Shown in pieces: positions 48,571 to 57,897 of a DNA stretch of 64,000 nucleotides; positions within the stretch are counted from its first letter, which is position 1; each line of letters starts with the position of its first letter. This DNA comes from Aliivibrio wodanis (lineage in GTDB: Bacteria > Pseudomonadota > Gammaproteobacteria > Enterobacterales > Vibrionaceae), in the NCBI GenBank assembly GCA_000953695.1, contig LN554847.1:62001-126000 (forward strand), read 5' to 3'. Position numbers and translations under genes: made by a program. Under the pieces are notes generated by a model. It saw only the letters and a list, made by a program, of their open reading frames with translations. It ran no database searches and was not told the origin of the DNA.

Positions 48571-49452
48571 GTGGAACAACGACAACAATTTACCCACTCG
48601 GCGTTGCCTTATGCGCTTTTAGTGCCCCAAATCGCCATTATTGCGGTGTTCTTTTTCTATCCCGCAGCAGAAGCCGTTTATCTCTCCTTTATGCTAGAAG
48701 ACCCTTGGGGGTTATCATCAACCTTTGTCGGTTTAGAGAATTACGACATTATTTTTAGCTCGGCAGAGTATTTAAGATCGATCTTTTTTACGGTTGGCTT
48801 TGCCATTGTGGTGTCATTTTTATCATTAGCCCTCGCGCTTTTACTGGCGGTAAAAGCCAATAATATTTTGCATGGTAAGAGTGCTTATAAAATCACGCTC
48901 ACTTGGGTGTATGCGGTTGCTCCTGCGGTAGCCGGTATTATGGGTGGCTTTATTTTCAATCCTCATATTGGTGTTTTTACCGATATTTTTGCCAGTCTTG
49001 GTTGGGATTTTAGCTTATACACCAGTCCTTTTGATGCGACGTTAACCTTGGTTTTGGTCTCGGTGTGGAAGCAAGTCTCAGTTAACTTTATCTACTTTCT
49101 TGCAGGGCTACAGTCTATTTCCTATGCGGTGAATGAAGCGGCAATGTTGGATTGCGAGAGTGATCGCCGTCGCTTCTGGACTATTACTTTTCCACTGCTT
49201 GCTCCTACGGGTTTTTTCTTATTAGTCATCAACTTAACCTATGCCTTTTTTGAAACTTTCGGCGTTATCGACACCTTAACGTCAGGCGGCCCGGGTGGGG
49301 GAACGACCTCATTGGTTTATAAGATTTATCGTGATGGCTTTATCGGAACAGACATTGGAGGCAGTGCGGCGCAATCGGTGGTGTTACTGGTTTTAGTCTT
49401 AATGCTGACTTGGGTGCAATTTAAGTTTATTGAAAAGCGTGTGCACTATTAA
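48571..49452 (+). CDS. ugpA: Glycerol-3-phosphate ABC permease UgpA
   Basis: 293 residues, six membrane segments, MalF-type permease. The EAA coupling motif is NEAAMLDCESDRRRFWTITF. It begins with GTG at 48571. ugpB ends 71 bp upstream and ugpE follows 44 bp later; all four genes share one direction. Confidence 0.88.
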   Translation: MEQRQQFTHSALPYALLVPQIAIIAVFFFYPAAEAVYLSFMLEDPWGLSSTFVGLENYDIIFSSAEYLRSIFFTVGFAIVVSFLSLALALLLAVKANNILHGKSAYKITLTWVYAVAPAVAGIMGGFIFNPHIGVFTDIFASLGWDFSLYTSPFDATLTLVLVSVWKQVSVNFIYFLAGLQSISYAVNEAAMLDCESDRRRFWTITFPLLAPTGFFLLVINLTYAFFETFGVIDTLTSGGPGGGTTSLVYKIYRDGFIGTDIGGSAAQSVVLLVLVLMLTWVQFKFIEKRVHY

Positions 49453-49496
49453 TTCAAAGAGATGTATTGGTACACAGCAATGATGAGAATTTTATT

Positions 49497-50339
49497 ATGA
49501 AACAGAATCAATGGTTCGATCATGTGATCCTAATAGCAGGGGCGCTTTTTATGATCATCCCTATTTGGCTAATTTTCGCCAGCTCTACCCACAACCCAAA
49601 CACCATTATTAGTGATGGATTGCAGTGGTGGCCGGGCGGTAACCTTTTTGAGGTTTACGGTGAAGTGTGGGACAAGAGCATCGGCTTTAGTACGGATGTG
49701 AATGCAAAATCGATGATCATTAACTCAATGGTGATGGGACTTGGCTTTGCAATTGGCAAGATCATTATTTCGATGATGGCAGCTTATGCCTTGGTCTATT
49801 TTCGTATGCCTTTTGCTTCGCTGTGGTTTTGGCTGATATTTGTAACGCTATTGTTGCCATTAGAAGTGCGCATCATTCCTTCTTATGAGGTGGTTGCGAA
49901 TTTAGGGATGTTGAACAGTTTTTCGGGACTCATTTTACCTTTAATCGCTTCAGCGACAGCGACGTTTTTCTTTCGTCAATTTTTTAGAACTATCCCAAAT
50001 GAATTACTAGAAGCGGCGCAACTGGATAACGCGGGACCAATTCGCTTTTTTATCGATATTTTACTACCGCTATCCAAAACCATGATCGCTGCGATTTTCA
50101 TCATCATGTTTGTGGTGGGTTGGAACCAATATTTATGGCCAATCATGATGACCACTGATGAGAGTTACAACACCATCGTGATGGGCGTGAAACAGTTATT
50201 GAGTGACATAAGCCAAAGCAGTCAACCGCGTTATGACCAAGCCTTTGCTCTGGTTATCTTCGCCATGTTGCCACCGATTTTAGTGGTTATTATTTTTCAG
50301 CGTTGGTTTGTGAAAGGCCTTGTTGAAACCGAGAAATAA
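49497..50339 (+). CDS. ugpE: Glycerol-3-phosphate ABC permease UgpE
   Basis: About 280 residues, MalG-type permease with six membrane segments; EAA motif ELLEAAQLDNAGPIRFFIDI. It starts at ATG 49497 (MKQNQW), where TGAGAA serves as SD, rather than an in-frame codon at 49467. Pairs with UgpA in the inner membrane. Confidence 0.88.
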   Translation: MKQNQWFDHVILIAGALFMIIPIWLIFASSTHNPNTIISDGLQWWPGGNLFEVYGEVWDKSIGFSTDVNAKSMIINSMVMGLGFAIGKIIISMMAAYALVYFRMPFASLWFWLIFVTLLLPLEVRIIPSYEVVANLGMLNSFSGLILPLIASATATFFFRQFFRTIPNELLEAAQLDNAGPIRFFIDILLPLSKTMIAAIFIIMFVVGWNQYLWPIMMTTDESYNTIVMGVKQLLSDISQSSQPRYDQAFALVIFAMLPPILVVIIFQRWFVKGLVETEK

Positions 50340-50399
50340 CCGTGCAGATGCGGTGATGAAACCGCATTGCCAATACCTAATTTGTGAAGAGATAGAACT

Positions 50400-51482
50400 A
50401 TGTTAGCACTTAAAAATTTAGTAAAAACCTACGATAATGGTCACCAAGCGGTAAAGGGCGTTTCTGTTGATATTAAGCAGGGCGAGTTCATTGTATTGGT
50501 TGGCCCGTCGGGTTGTGGTAAATCATCCATCTTGCGCTCTATTGCAGGGTTAGAGTCGATCACTGGTGGCGAAATTGAGTTAAATCATCGTCGTATTGAT
50601 ACTGAAAAACCAGCCAGTCGTGATATTGCAATGGTGTTTCAAAATTATGCTTTATACCCACACATGACGGTGTATGACAACTTGTCTTATGGACTAAAAA
50701 ACCGTGGTGTTGATAAGCAAACTATTGCTGAAAAAATTGAAAAAGTGACAGAAACCCTCAAGATCGCAGATTATCTCGACAGAAAGCCTGCAAAGTTATC
50801 AGGTGGGCAGCGTCAACGTGTTGCTATGGGACGTGCAATTGTGCGTGATCCACAGTTGTTCTTGTTTGATGAGCCATTATCTAATCTAGATGCTTCACTG
50901 CGTGCCCATATGCGTTTAGAAATTAAAAAGCTGCAACGAGAGCTAGGCGTAACCAGTGTGTATGTGACTCATGATCAAGTGGAGGCGATGACCTTGGCGG
51001 ATCGTATTATTGTGCTAAACCAAGGCGAGATTGAGCAAATCGGCACGCCATCTGAGGTGTATCACCAACCTGCGAGTACGTTTGTGGCGAGCTTTATTGG
51101 TAGCCCTGCGATGAACTTTCATCAAGCCGAGATTGTGAATGGGGTGATTAAGTTTGATCAACAAAGTGTGTTTCTTGCTGAATACGCGCATCTACCTGCT
51201 CAGACAATACAGCTTGGAATTAGACCTGAACACGCCTTGTTAGAGCCAGTAAATACAGGGTTAAGCTTTCCATTAAGTGTGCAAGCGGTTGAACCGTTAG
51301 GGCCGAATCAGTTAGTTCATGGTTTGGTGGGTGGCAAAACATTTACCGCGTTAACGCCAGAGTTAGACTTTGCCACTCAAGAATCACTGACGCTTAACGT
51401 TGCAAAGCAGCACTTGCATTTGTTTGATGAGGCGGGGAAGCGCTTATTGGCTGATACCAATGTGTTAGCGCAAGCAAGCTAG
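50400..51482 (+). CDS. ugpC: Glycerol-3-phosphate ABC ATPase UgpC
   Basis: 360 residues. Walker A GPSGCGKSS (residues 35-43), Q-loop VFQNYALYPHM, signature LSGGQRQRVAMGRAIV, Walker B LFLFDEPLSNLDA, switch His in VYVTHDQVEAM, then the C-terminal TOBE/MalK-like regulatory domain. Closes the ugpBAEC operon. Its last ~60 bp recur in degenerate form at 56744-56820. Confidence 0.92.
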   Translation: MLALKNLVKTYDNGHQAVKGVSVDIKQGEFIVLVGPSGCGKSSILRSIAGLESITGGEIELNHRRIDTEKPASRDIAMVFQNYALYPHMTVYDNLSYGLKNRGVDKQTIAEKIEKVTETLKIADYLDRKPAKLSGGQRQRVAMGRAIVRDPQLFLFDEPLSNLDASLRAHMRLEIKKLQRELGVTSVYVTHDQVEAMTLADRIIVLNQGEIEQIGTPSEVYHQPASTFVASFIGSPAMNFHQAEIVNGVIKFDQQSVFLAEYAHLPAQTIQLGIRPEHALLEPVNTGLSFPLSVQAVEPLGPNQLVHGLVGGKTFTALTPELDFATQESLTLNVAKQHLHLFDEAGKRLLADTNVLAQAS

Positions 51483-51499
51483 ATCATTCGTTTTAGATT

Positions 51500-51530
51500 A
51501 GCTCACTTTAGCTGATGGTAGAGTGAGCTT
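51500..51530. terminator. Probable terminator of ugpBAEC
   Basis: AGCTCACT (51500-51507) pairs with AGTGAGCT (51522-51529) across a 14-nt loop. T tract is weak on the plus strand; on the minus strand it follows the LysR gene. Confidence 0.5.
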
Positions 51531-52422
51531 AACAAAAGTATGACTTTATTTTTTCTCGTAACCACATATTTGCCGGGCTTTGTCGCTCTCGATTATGGGT
51601 GAGTAAGCGATAGTGAACAGGCTTGGACGTAAATGGACAATCTAGTACCTGTATATCCAGCTTATCGGCAAATGTTGTTGCGATACTCTCGGTGACCACC
51701 GCAATGCAATTACTAGTAGAAACCATAGACATTAGTGACACAAGAGACGTACATTCTGCGGCTACTTGTCGCTCGCTTAGTTGTTCCTCGGTAAAATAAT
51801 CTGCCATGTAGGTATCTTCACGGCGTAATTTCCAAGTAATGTGTTTCTCGGCATAAAACTGCTCACGAGTCACACTGTCTTCTATTCTAGGGTGTCCTTT
51901 TCGTGCTATCAGTCGGATCTTATCTTCAAACAGTGGTTCGGTAAAAAACGAGTGTGTTGAATAGTTAGATACTTCAATAGCAAGATCGGCTTGATGTTGA
52001 TTGAGCGCCTGGATCAGGGCTTCTTCATTAGAGTGCGTTGGCTGCAACTCAATAGTGACATTACCCAAGCTATTGTCAGCTTCTAATTTAGGTAACAGCA
52101 TTAACATTACAGGCTCTGAGGTGTATATAACGAACTTGCGTGGGTACTGGGTCGAAAAGCCTTCTAACCCTTCCAATGCGTTATTGATTTGAGCTAATGC
52201 GGGCTCAACATGACGAATTAATTCTTGTGCATGCTGCGTTGGAATAATCCCTCGACCGGATCGAATAAATAGCTGACTTCCCACTTGCTGTTGCAAACGC
52301 TTAAGTAAACCGCTTACTCCCGGTTGAGTTAATCCCATCTCTTCCGCGGCTAAGGTAATTGACTGGTGGCGATAAACCACCACAAACACTTTTAATAAGT
52401 TTAGATCTATATTTGAAACCAT
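51529..52422 (-). CDS. LysR-family regulator, likely of the alkyl sulfatase
   Basis: About 297 residues: LLKVFVVVYRHQSITLAAEE, LTQPGVSGLLKRLQQQVG, LFIRSGRGIIPT, of the LeuO/NodD-like branch. I chose the ATG at 52422 (MVSNIDL) because GAGGAAAGG precedes it directly; the longer frame reaches 52473 without an SD. It is divergent from the alkyl sulfatase gene 117 bp away, which is the likely target. Confidence 0.88.
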   Translation of the reverse strand: MVSNIDLNLLKVFVVVYRHQSITLAAEEMGLTQPGVSGLLKRLQQQVGSQLFIRSGRGIIPTQHAQELIRHVEPALAQINNALEGLEGFSTQYPRKFVIYTSEPVMLMLLPKLEADNSLGNVTIELQPTHSNEEALIQALNQHQADLAIEVSNYSTHSFFTEPLFEDKIRLIARKGHPRIEDSVTREQFYAEKHITWKLRREDTYMADYFTEEQLSERQVAAECTSLVSLMSMVSTSNCIAVVTESIATTFADKLDIQVLDCPFTSKPVHYRLLTHNRERQSPANMWLREKIKSYFC

Positions 52423-52538
52423 CCTTTCCTCAAACATAACATTTTGTGATGTGTTAAATACAGTTTCATGCATGTATTGCTATGTGTCAATACGCTAAAT
52501 TAGCACCATACCAATACGAATTCCCAAAGAGGCTACTT

Positions 52539-54560
52539 ATGAAAACTCGTTTTACTCTTTCAGTTCTTTCACTCTCTGTTATGGTTTCATTTGGCGCGGC
52601 AGCTAATGATTATGCATCTATTGATACTTACGAGGGAAAAGCGGCATCTAAGTTCACCGAAAATGCAAATACCGCAGCGGCAAAGCTCCTTCCTTGGGAA
52701 GACACATCTGCGTTTAAACGTACTACTCGTGGTCTTATTGCTGAGTTTGGTACTCACGAAGCAGGCGAGCTTAAGAACCGTTTTGAATACATGGCTGATA
52801 TGTCGGTTGAAGACTTACCACCCTCAGCAAACCCATCAATTTGGCGTCAAGGAATGCTAAATTACGCTGCAGGCGGTCTATACGAAGTGACGGATGGGGT
52901 ATATCAAATTCGCGGTGCTGACTTATCAAACATGACGATCTACCGCACAGATAATGGCTATGTGATCCACGATCCACTTCTGTCTCGCGAAGCAGCCGCC
53001 GCTTCTTGGGAATTCGCAAAACAGCACTTACCTGCGATTAATGGTGAGCACAAAATTACGGGCATGATCTACTCACACATGCACGCCGACCATTTTGGCG
53101 GTTCACGTGGTGTCTATGAATCAGGTGATTTTGCGAAAGATGCTGAAATCTACGCACCAAAAGACTTTATCAAAGAACTGGCTGATGAGAACGTTATCGC
53201 AGGCACTGCAATGGGTCGCCGTGCAAACTACCAATACGGTACAACCCTTGATACCAACACCAAAGGCATTGTAGATAACGCACTTGGCCTTGGCACATCA
53301 CGTGGTGAAGTGACTCTAGTTACACCGACGATTGAGATCCAAGAGCGTGAAAAAGTCATTAATATTGATGGGCTCGATTTCCACGCAATCAACATGCCGG
53401 GTGCTGAAGCGCCTGCTGAGATTGTATTGTATGTGCCAGAGTATCGCTCATTGAATACCGCTGAACTTACTTACGACGGTATGCACAACATTTATACCTT
53501 CCGTGGTGCAAAAGTTCGTGATTCATTGGTGTGGACTAAATACTTAACTGAATTAAAAATGCGTTTTGTTGACAATGGGTTAGTAGACAATATTCACGCT
53601 GCACACTCAGCACCAGTATGGAATGATGCAGGCACTGACGTAAACGAAATTTCTGAATACATGACGCTACAGCGTGACAACTACGGTTTTATTCATAACC
53701 AGTCGATGCGTTTAGCCAATCACGGTGTGACTATTCACGATGTGGGCCGTCAAATTGAAAAGATCGTTCCACAATCTCAAATCGATACTTGGCACACCAA
53801 CGGTTACCACGGTTCATACAGCCACAATGCTCGTGCAGTGGTAAACCTGTACCTTGGTTACCATGATATGAACCCTGTGAACACCAACCCATTGCAAACC
53901 AAAGATCAATCTTGTGTGTATGTGAATGCAGCAGGTGCAGACGTATTATATAAAGCGGGTATGACTCACTTTAATGCTGGTGAATATCAAGAATCGTCTC
54001 AACTGTTTAACGACCTAGTGCAATGTAATCCGAACAATATTGATTATCGTTTCGCACTCGCAGACAGCTTTGAACAGCAAGGTTACCAGTCTGAAACGAT
54101 GGCGTGGCGTAACAGCTACTTGCAAGGTGCGGTTGAACTACGTACTGGTGAGATCCAAGAGTCAATCAAGCTGGCTTCATCTGACGTAATTGCGAACACT
54201 CCAACGGGCATGTTCTTAGACTTTATAGCTGTGAGTTTGAACGCACCAAAAGCAGAAGCGGCAGGTCTTGACTTCAACTTCGGTGTTTACCACCCAGATC
54301 TTGGAGAGCGTTACTACGGTGAAGTGTCTAATGCGAATATGGCTAACATTGAAGTCGATAAGTTACCAAAAGTGGATTTTGAATTAATTATCAACAAAGC
54401 AGATTTCACAAAAGTCGTTCTTGGTGAGACAACACTAGAGGCATTATTCAAATCGGGTCAAGCGGGTGTGAAAGGCGATGCATCGCTGCTAGGGCAACTG
54501 TCTGGCTCACTAGATAAGTTTGATGGTATGTTTGAAATTCTACCAATGCCAAGCAAATAA
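52539..54560 (+). CDS. Exported alkyl sulfatase (SdsA1/YjcS-like), MBL fold
   Basis: 673 residues with a signal peptide (ending FGAAAND). Catalytic metallo-beta-lactamase domain with the intact zinc motif SHMHADHFGG (His180, His182, Asp184, His185). Next comes the alkyl-sulfatase dimerisation domain (FNDLVQCNPNNIDYRFALADSFE region) and a C-terminal SCP2-like lipid-binding domain ending LPMPSK. Such enzymes hydrolyse sulfate esters of long-chain alcohols such as dodecyl sulfate in the periplasm. ATG at 52539 has GAGG as SD. A C-terminal stump of a relative is at 36662. Confidence 0.9.
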   Translation: MKTRFTLSVLSLSVMVSFGAAANDYASIDTYEGKAASKFTENANTAAAKLLPWEDTSAFKRTTRGLIAEFGTHEAGELKNRFEYMADMSVEDLPPSANPSIWRQGMLNYAAGGLYEVTDGVYQIRGADLSNMTIYRTDNGYVIHDPLLSREAAAASWEFAKQHLPAINGEHKITGMIYSHMHADHFGGSRGVYESGDFAKDAEIYAPKDFIKELADENVIAGTAMGRRANYQYGTTLDTNTKGIVDNALGLGTSRGEVTLVTPTIEIQEREKVINIDGLDFHAINMPGAEAPAEIVLYVPEYRSLNTAELTYDGMHNIYTFRGAKVRDSLVWTKYLTELKMRFVDNGLVDNIHAAHSAPVWNDAGTDVNEISEYMTLQRDNYGFIHNQSMRLANHGVTIHDVGRQIEKIVPQSQIDTWHTNGYHGSYSHNARAVVNLYLGYHDMNPVNTNPLQTKDQSCVYVNAAGADVLYKAGMTHFNAGEYQESSQLFNDLVQCNPNNIDYRFALADSFEQQGYQSETMAWRNSYLQGAVELRTGEIQESIKLASSDVIANTPTGMFLDFIAVSLNAPKAEAAGLDFNFGVYHPDLGERYYGEVSNANMANIEVDKLPKVDFELIINKADFTKVVLGETTLEALFKSGQAGVKGDASLLGQLSGSLDKFDGMFEILPMPSK

Positions 54561-54596
54561 CATGTAATGATAAAAAGCCCTATTGTAGGTAATATA

Positions 54597-54627
54597 ATGC
54601 CAGTCAGTTAAGTTGACTGGCATTTTT
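54597..54627 (+). terminator. Rho-independent terminator (copy 1 of a repeated unit)
   Basis: ATGCCAGTCA/TGACTGGCAT, 10-bp stem, 7-nt loop, then five T. It ends the sulfatase transcript. The same hairpin and downstream TTTGGT sequence recur at 56703. Confidence 0.9.
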
Positions 54628-54652
54628 GTTTGGTGAAAAGTGGGGAAGCCTC

Positions 54653-55627
54653 TTAAAGTTGAAGAACTAGCTTTCCAATCGTATTACCACTTTCTAAATC
54701 TCGATGAGCATTTACGCCTTCTTCTAGCGCATAGATATTGTGAATCGGCATTTCAATCCTACCCTCTAATATCAAGTTTTCGATTGATTTTATCGTTGCG
54801 ATATTGTCTTTTTGGTTATGTGTACCACCATTGAATAATTCGAACTTTATCGACTTCATAAATGCATTTTGCAGCGCTGATTCTATATCGGGTGCTTGAT
54901 TGCTTTCAGCGAATCCGTACCAAATCAAATGACCATTATTTGCAAGAAGATCGATATCTCTTGCAATAGAACTTCCGCCAGTGGCATTGAAAATAGCATC
55001 TAAACCATCTGGGTATTCGCTTCTTATAATACTTTGCACATCGTCGTGCTTATAATTTAAAACACGATCGGCTCCCAATGAATATACATATTCTTTCTTT
55101 TTATCAGAACCCACTAAAGCAATAACTTCATGATGTTGAGTTTTGAGAAGTTGAACTAGAGTGCCTCCCACGCTTCCAGCTCCAGCATGAACAAGTACTT
55201 TTTGAGCTGAGTTACTCAAACGCTGAGCCAAGAGCATAGCCGTTCGCCCCGACATACTTATGCTGCTTGCTGCTAGAGGTGAAAGCGACACAGGGACAGC
55301 TAGCTCCCACTCTAATGAGCTGGTAGTGTCAACAATAACGTACTCAGCGTAGGATTGACTAGCTGAAAATGCGACAAGTTGTCCTTTTTCATAACCACTA
55401 ACTTTAGCCCCCACCTCTTCAATAATACCTGAACCTTCCATTCCTAAGGTGAAAGGAGGTGTGGGTAACCCAGGGAAAGCACCTTTACGAATGTACGTAT
55501 CTGCTAAGTTAATTCCGCTATAAGTCACTTTAATTAATAGTTGGTTATCACTTATTTTTGGCTTTTCAAAGTAGTTTATAGCCAATACTTCTGGGCTTCC
55601 AAATTCAGTTACTTGTAGAGCTCTCAT
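54653..55627 (-). CDS. Zinc-independent MDR-family quinone oxidoreductase
   Basis: 324 residues, medium-chain dehydrogenase/reductase: GINLADTYIRKGAFPGLPTP, LGMEGSGIIEEVGAKVSGYE, NADPH-binding VHAGAGSVGGTLVQLLK. No structural zinc-binding cysteine cluster, as in quinone oxidoreductase/zeta-crystallin types. It follows the SnoaL-like gene in the same direction (49 bp gap), and both are opposite the HxlR gene, which suggests an electrophile-stress operon. Confidence 0.87.
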   Translation of the reverse strand: MRALQVTEFGSPEVLAINYFEKPKISDNQLLIKVTYSGINLADTYIRKGAFPGLPTPPFTLGMEGSGIIEEVGAKVSGYEKGQLVAFSASQSYAEYVIVDTTSSLEWELAVPVSLSPLAASSISMSGRTAMLLAQRLSNSAQKVLVHAGAGSVGGTLVQLLKTQHHEVIALVGSDKKKEYVYSLGADRVLNYKHDDVQSIIRSEYPDGLDAIFNATGGSSIARDIDLLANNGHLIWYGFAESNQAPDIESALQNAFMKSIKFELFNGGTHNQKDNIATIKSIENLILEGRIEMPIHNIYALEEGVNAHRDLESGNTIGKLVLQL

Positions 55628-55676
55628 TTTCTATTTCCTTAGATAATTTTTAAGATCTGATATAGGTGACTAATCT

Positions 55677-56090
55677 TTAGAAGCCATTTGGGTTGTCGAT
55701 GATATAAAGCCAACCACCATCAGAATATTTCATCACTTCTAGAGCCATTCCTGTTTGAACATTAGGGATTTCCCAATCGGAACGGATAAGTGCGGTGTCA
55801 CCATTGATATGAATAGATACGCCGTGTGTGAGCATTTCTACGTCACCCTGCATATAGCCTTTCAAAGTCTGTGCGATAGCATCTTTTCCTCTAGCAAGGT
55901 TACCTTCAGCATCTAAGACGAATACGGCATCTTCGTGGAATAATGTCGCGAGTCCAGTCGTATCTTTATTTGAAAAATACTCTGCAAATAATTGGTGTAA
56001 TTCACTAGGTGTTTGCGGTTTTGTGTAATCTGTCGATCCGTAAGATAAAAAAGAGAGAGCGCTTAAAGCAATCAACCATGCTGCTTTCAT
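55677..56090 (-). CDS. Exported SnoaL-like (DUF4440) protein
   Basis: 137 residues; signal peptide (MKAAWLIALSALSFLSYGS) followed by a cone-shaped NTF2/SnoaL domain: LHQLFAEYFSNKDTTGLATL, FHEDAVFVLDAEGNLARG, KDAIAQTLKGYM. Function is not known; some relatives are steroid or ketone isomerases. First gene of a two-gene operon with the quinone oxidoreductase and divergent from hxlR. Confidence 0.75.
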   Translation of the reverse strand: MKAAWLIALSALSFLSYGSTDYTKPQTPSELHQLFAEYFSNKDTTGLATLFHEDAVFVLDAEGNLARGKDAIAQTLKGYMQGDVEMLTHGVSIHINGDTALIRSDWEIPNVQTGMALEVMKYSDGGWLYIIDNPNGF

Positions 56091-56164
56091 AGTGTTTCCT
56101 TAATTTGAATGTTCTGTAAAGATAGTGTGATATTATTAGAGTTAATTACTAAAAGAAATTAGGT

Positions 56165-56200
56165 ACTAAAAAGTAACTAATTACCTTAAAGTAACCTAAG
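56165..56200. promoter_or_regulatory. Repeated AAAGTAAC sites between hxlR and its targets
   Basis: AAAGTAAC occurs at 56170-56177 and 56188-56195, exactly 18 bp apart, with related GGTACT nearby. Spacing of about two helical turns suggests an HxlR operator for both divergent promoters. Confidence 0.45.
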
Positions 56201-56252
56201 AAGGTGCGCCAATTTTTTAAAATGCAATATGAATAAATGAAAGGAGTGGGCT

Positions 56253-56606
56253 ATGAGCCAGCAAGGTAAGCAACCCGAGGGCTATTGTAGTGTGGATCGA
56301 TACTTAACGTTGATCTCTACAAAGTGGACTGCACATATTGTTTGGTTAGTTGGTCAGCATAAAGAAATGCGATTTGGGCAAATACAAAAGCAGCTCGCCT
56401 TGGTGTCTAGTAAAGTACTCAGTGAGCGATTAAAACTGTTAACAGGAGAAGGTTTTGTTTGGAGAAGACAAGAACAGACGATTCCTGTAACGGTGTATTA
56501 CGGGTTGACGCCAAAAGGAGAAGAACTGGCAGAGATTGTCGATATTATCGTAAAAAAGTCTGACGACTGGGATAGGTGCTCTGCACTAGACAATGTAGGA
56601 CAATGA
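56253..56606 (+). CDS. HxlR-family transcriptional regulator
   Basis: 117 residues; single winged helix-turn-helix of the HxlR/DUF24 type: DRYLTLISTKWTAHIVWLVG, MRFGQIQKQLALVSSKVLSE, RLKLLTGEGFVWRR. A cysteine occurs near the N-terminus (YCSVD), as in many redox- or electrophile-sensing HxlR proteins. Divergent from the SnoaL/oxidoreductase pair. SD AAAGGAG at 56240-56246. Confidence 0.88.
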   Translation: MSQQGKQPEGYCSVDRYLTLISTKWTAHIVWLVGQHKEMRFGQIQKQLALVSSKVLSERLKLLTGEGFVWRRQEQTIPVTVYYGLTPKGEELAEIVDIIVKKSDDWDRCSALDNVGQ

Positions 56607-56702
56607 TTAGAACAAGTTGGTCAAATGTCCATCATCTAGTGCAATAGGTAAATACTCTGGCTTAGAAACGGGCAATAGAATGCCTGTAAAACTGGTGGTT
56701 GA

Positions 56703-56733
56703 ATGCCAGTCAGTTAAGCTGACTGGCATTTTT
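56703..56733 (+). terminator. Terminator, copy 2 of the unit at 54597
   Basis: The 10-bp stem and T run are identical to copy 1, with one loop difference, and similarity continues into the following TTTGGTAAAAAG. Confidence 0.85.
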
Positions 56734-56743
56734 AGTTTGGTAA

Positions 56744-56835
56744 AAAGGGAGAGGCGCTTATTGGCGATACGAATGGTTAGCGCAAGCAAGTGAGAGCATT
56801 CGTTTAGAGTGGCTCACTCTAGGGGCTGATAATGA
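56744..56835 (+). repeat. Degenerate copy of the ugpC 3' end
   Basis: GCGCTTATTGGC, GTTAGCGCAAGCAAG and CATTCGTTT occur here in the same order and spacing as at 51440-51493, the tail of ugpC and its downstream region. A 1-bp deletion and several substitutions break the frame. It is a non-functional duplicate. Confidence 0.85.
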
Positions 56836-56843
56836 CGAGATTA

Positions 56844-57786
56844 TTAATGCGAAAGAAGATCTAATTCACGAGAGCTAAATCCTGTCGCCTTCATGATTGT
56901 GGCTTTATCTACGCCTGATTGCAGTAAATTACGAGCCATCTCTTTTAATGTGTCTTGACGACCTTTTTGTTCGCCTTCTTGACGGCCTTGTTGAAGTCCT
57001 TTCTGCTCACCTTGCTGAATTAATTGCTCTGCTATTGTCATTAGTGTGCCCTCGTGTTTTGGTACTTGTTGTGCCAACGCTTCCAATAACGTATTTACGT
57101 TTTGAGTTTCCCCTACCGTTACTAAGTATTCTATCAGGGTTCGGACTTGGCTGGCTGTATGGTAGTCATTTAATAATAAGATGACTAACTGACTAACTGA
57201 CTAACGATTCAAGGATATCATGGATGTCTTTTTGGTAAATGTGTTTCTGGACTAGCTCTAATAGTGCAATGCGCTTGTACTCTATTATCTCACTGTCATC
57301 CATTACAGTGACATCCACTAATGGAAAATCATTATTATAGAGTGCTTTCGCCATTTCTGGTTTAGTAAAACAATCTAACCAATTCATGCTGTATGGATAC
57401 GGTGATGTTTTTCCGTGGTAAAACAACAGAGGAACAACCAATGGCAGCTCTTTGTTTCCAGCGTCAAGATGCTTTTGCATGGCGGCAATAGCATAGCGAA
57501 ACATCCGAAAGGCCATGTGTTCGTCAGGGCTACTTTGATGCTCAATGAGAGCATAAATATAGCCGTCACCACACTCTGTCTTCATTGAGTAGAGTACGTC
57601 TGAATAGTACGGACGTAAGTCATCTTCTAAAAACGAACCTGATTCCAGTTTCAATGTTGATAGGTCACATAACGTTTTCAGATGTGTTGGTAGGTGTATT
57701 TCCAGCATATCTTTAGCAGTATCAGGTGTTGTTAAAAACGCTTTAAACAACCCATCATGGGGCGTTGTTGTGTTTTTCTTACTCAT
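56844..57786 (-). pseudogene. Rpn-family recombination-promoting nuclease, frame broken by tandem repeat
   Basis: The first 197 codons (from 57786) encode the PD-(D/E)XK Rpn/transposase_31 domain: [57 protein letters not shown]. They end at a stop inside three tandem copies of an 8-bp unit (57182-57205). Another frame then continues (DYHTASQV, LIEYLVTVGETQN, KHEGTLMTIAEQLIQQ) to the Gln/Gly-rich tail (KGLQQGRQEGEQKGRQ) ending at 56844. With one copy of the unit the whole gene reads in frame, giving a normal ~309-residue Rpn. These nucleases promote recA-independent recombination. Confidence 0.85.
57182..57205. repeat. Three tandem copies of TGACTAAC inside rpn
   Basis: Perfect 8-bp units start at 57182, 57190 and 57198. 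Two or more copies place a TAG in the reading frame of the gene; a single copy restores it. Confidence 0.95.
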
Positions 57787-57897
57787 GAAAAGTGCTCCAG
57801 TCTACTGATTAAGTTAAGTATACCACTCATTATCGCATCGTTCCTTACTCTAGGTTAAAGTGATATCTGGTACAATTCCCTCCACACCTCCACACCT

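Noticed and set aside
48516-48758. Plus-strand frame overlapping the start of ugpA
   Set aside because: Out of frame with the clear UgpA protein and not similar to any permease.
51500-51530. CRISPR-like or attC-like repeats
   Set aside because: The inverted repeats here and elsewhere are single hairpins; there are no regularly spaced direct repeats and no integron-type recombination sites in the window.
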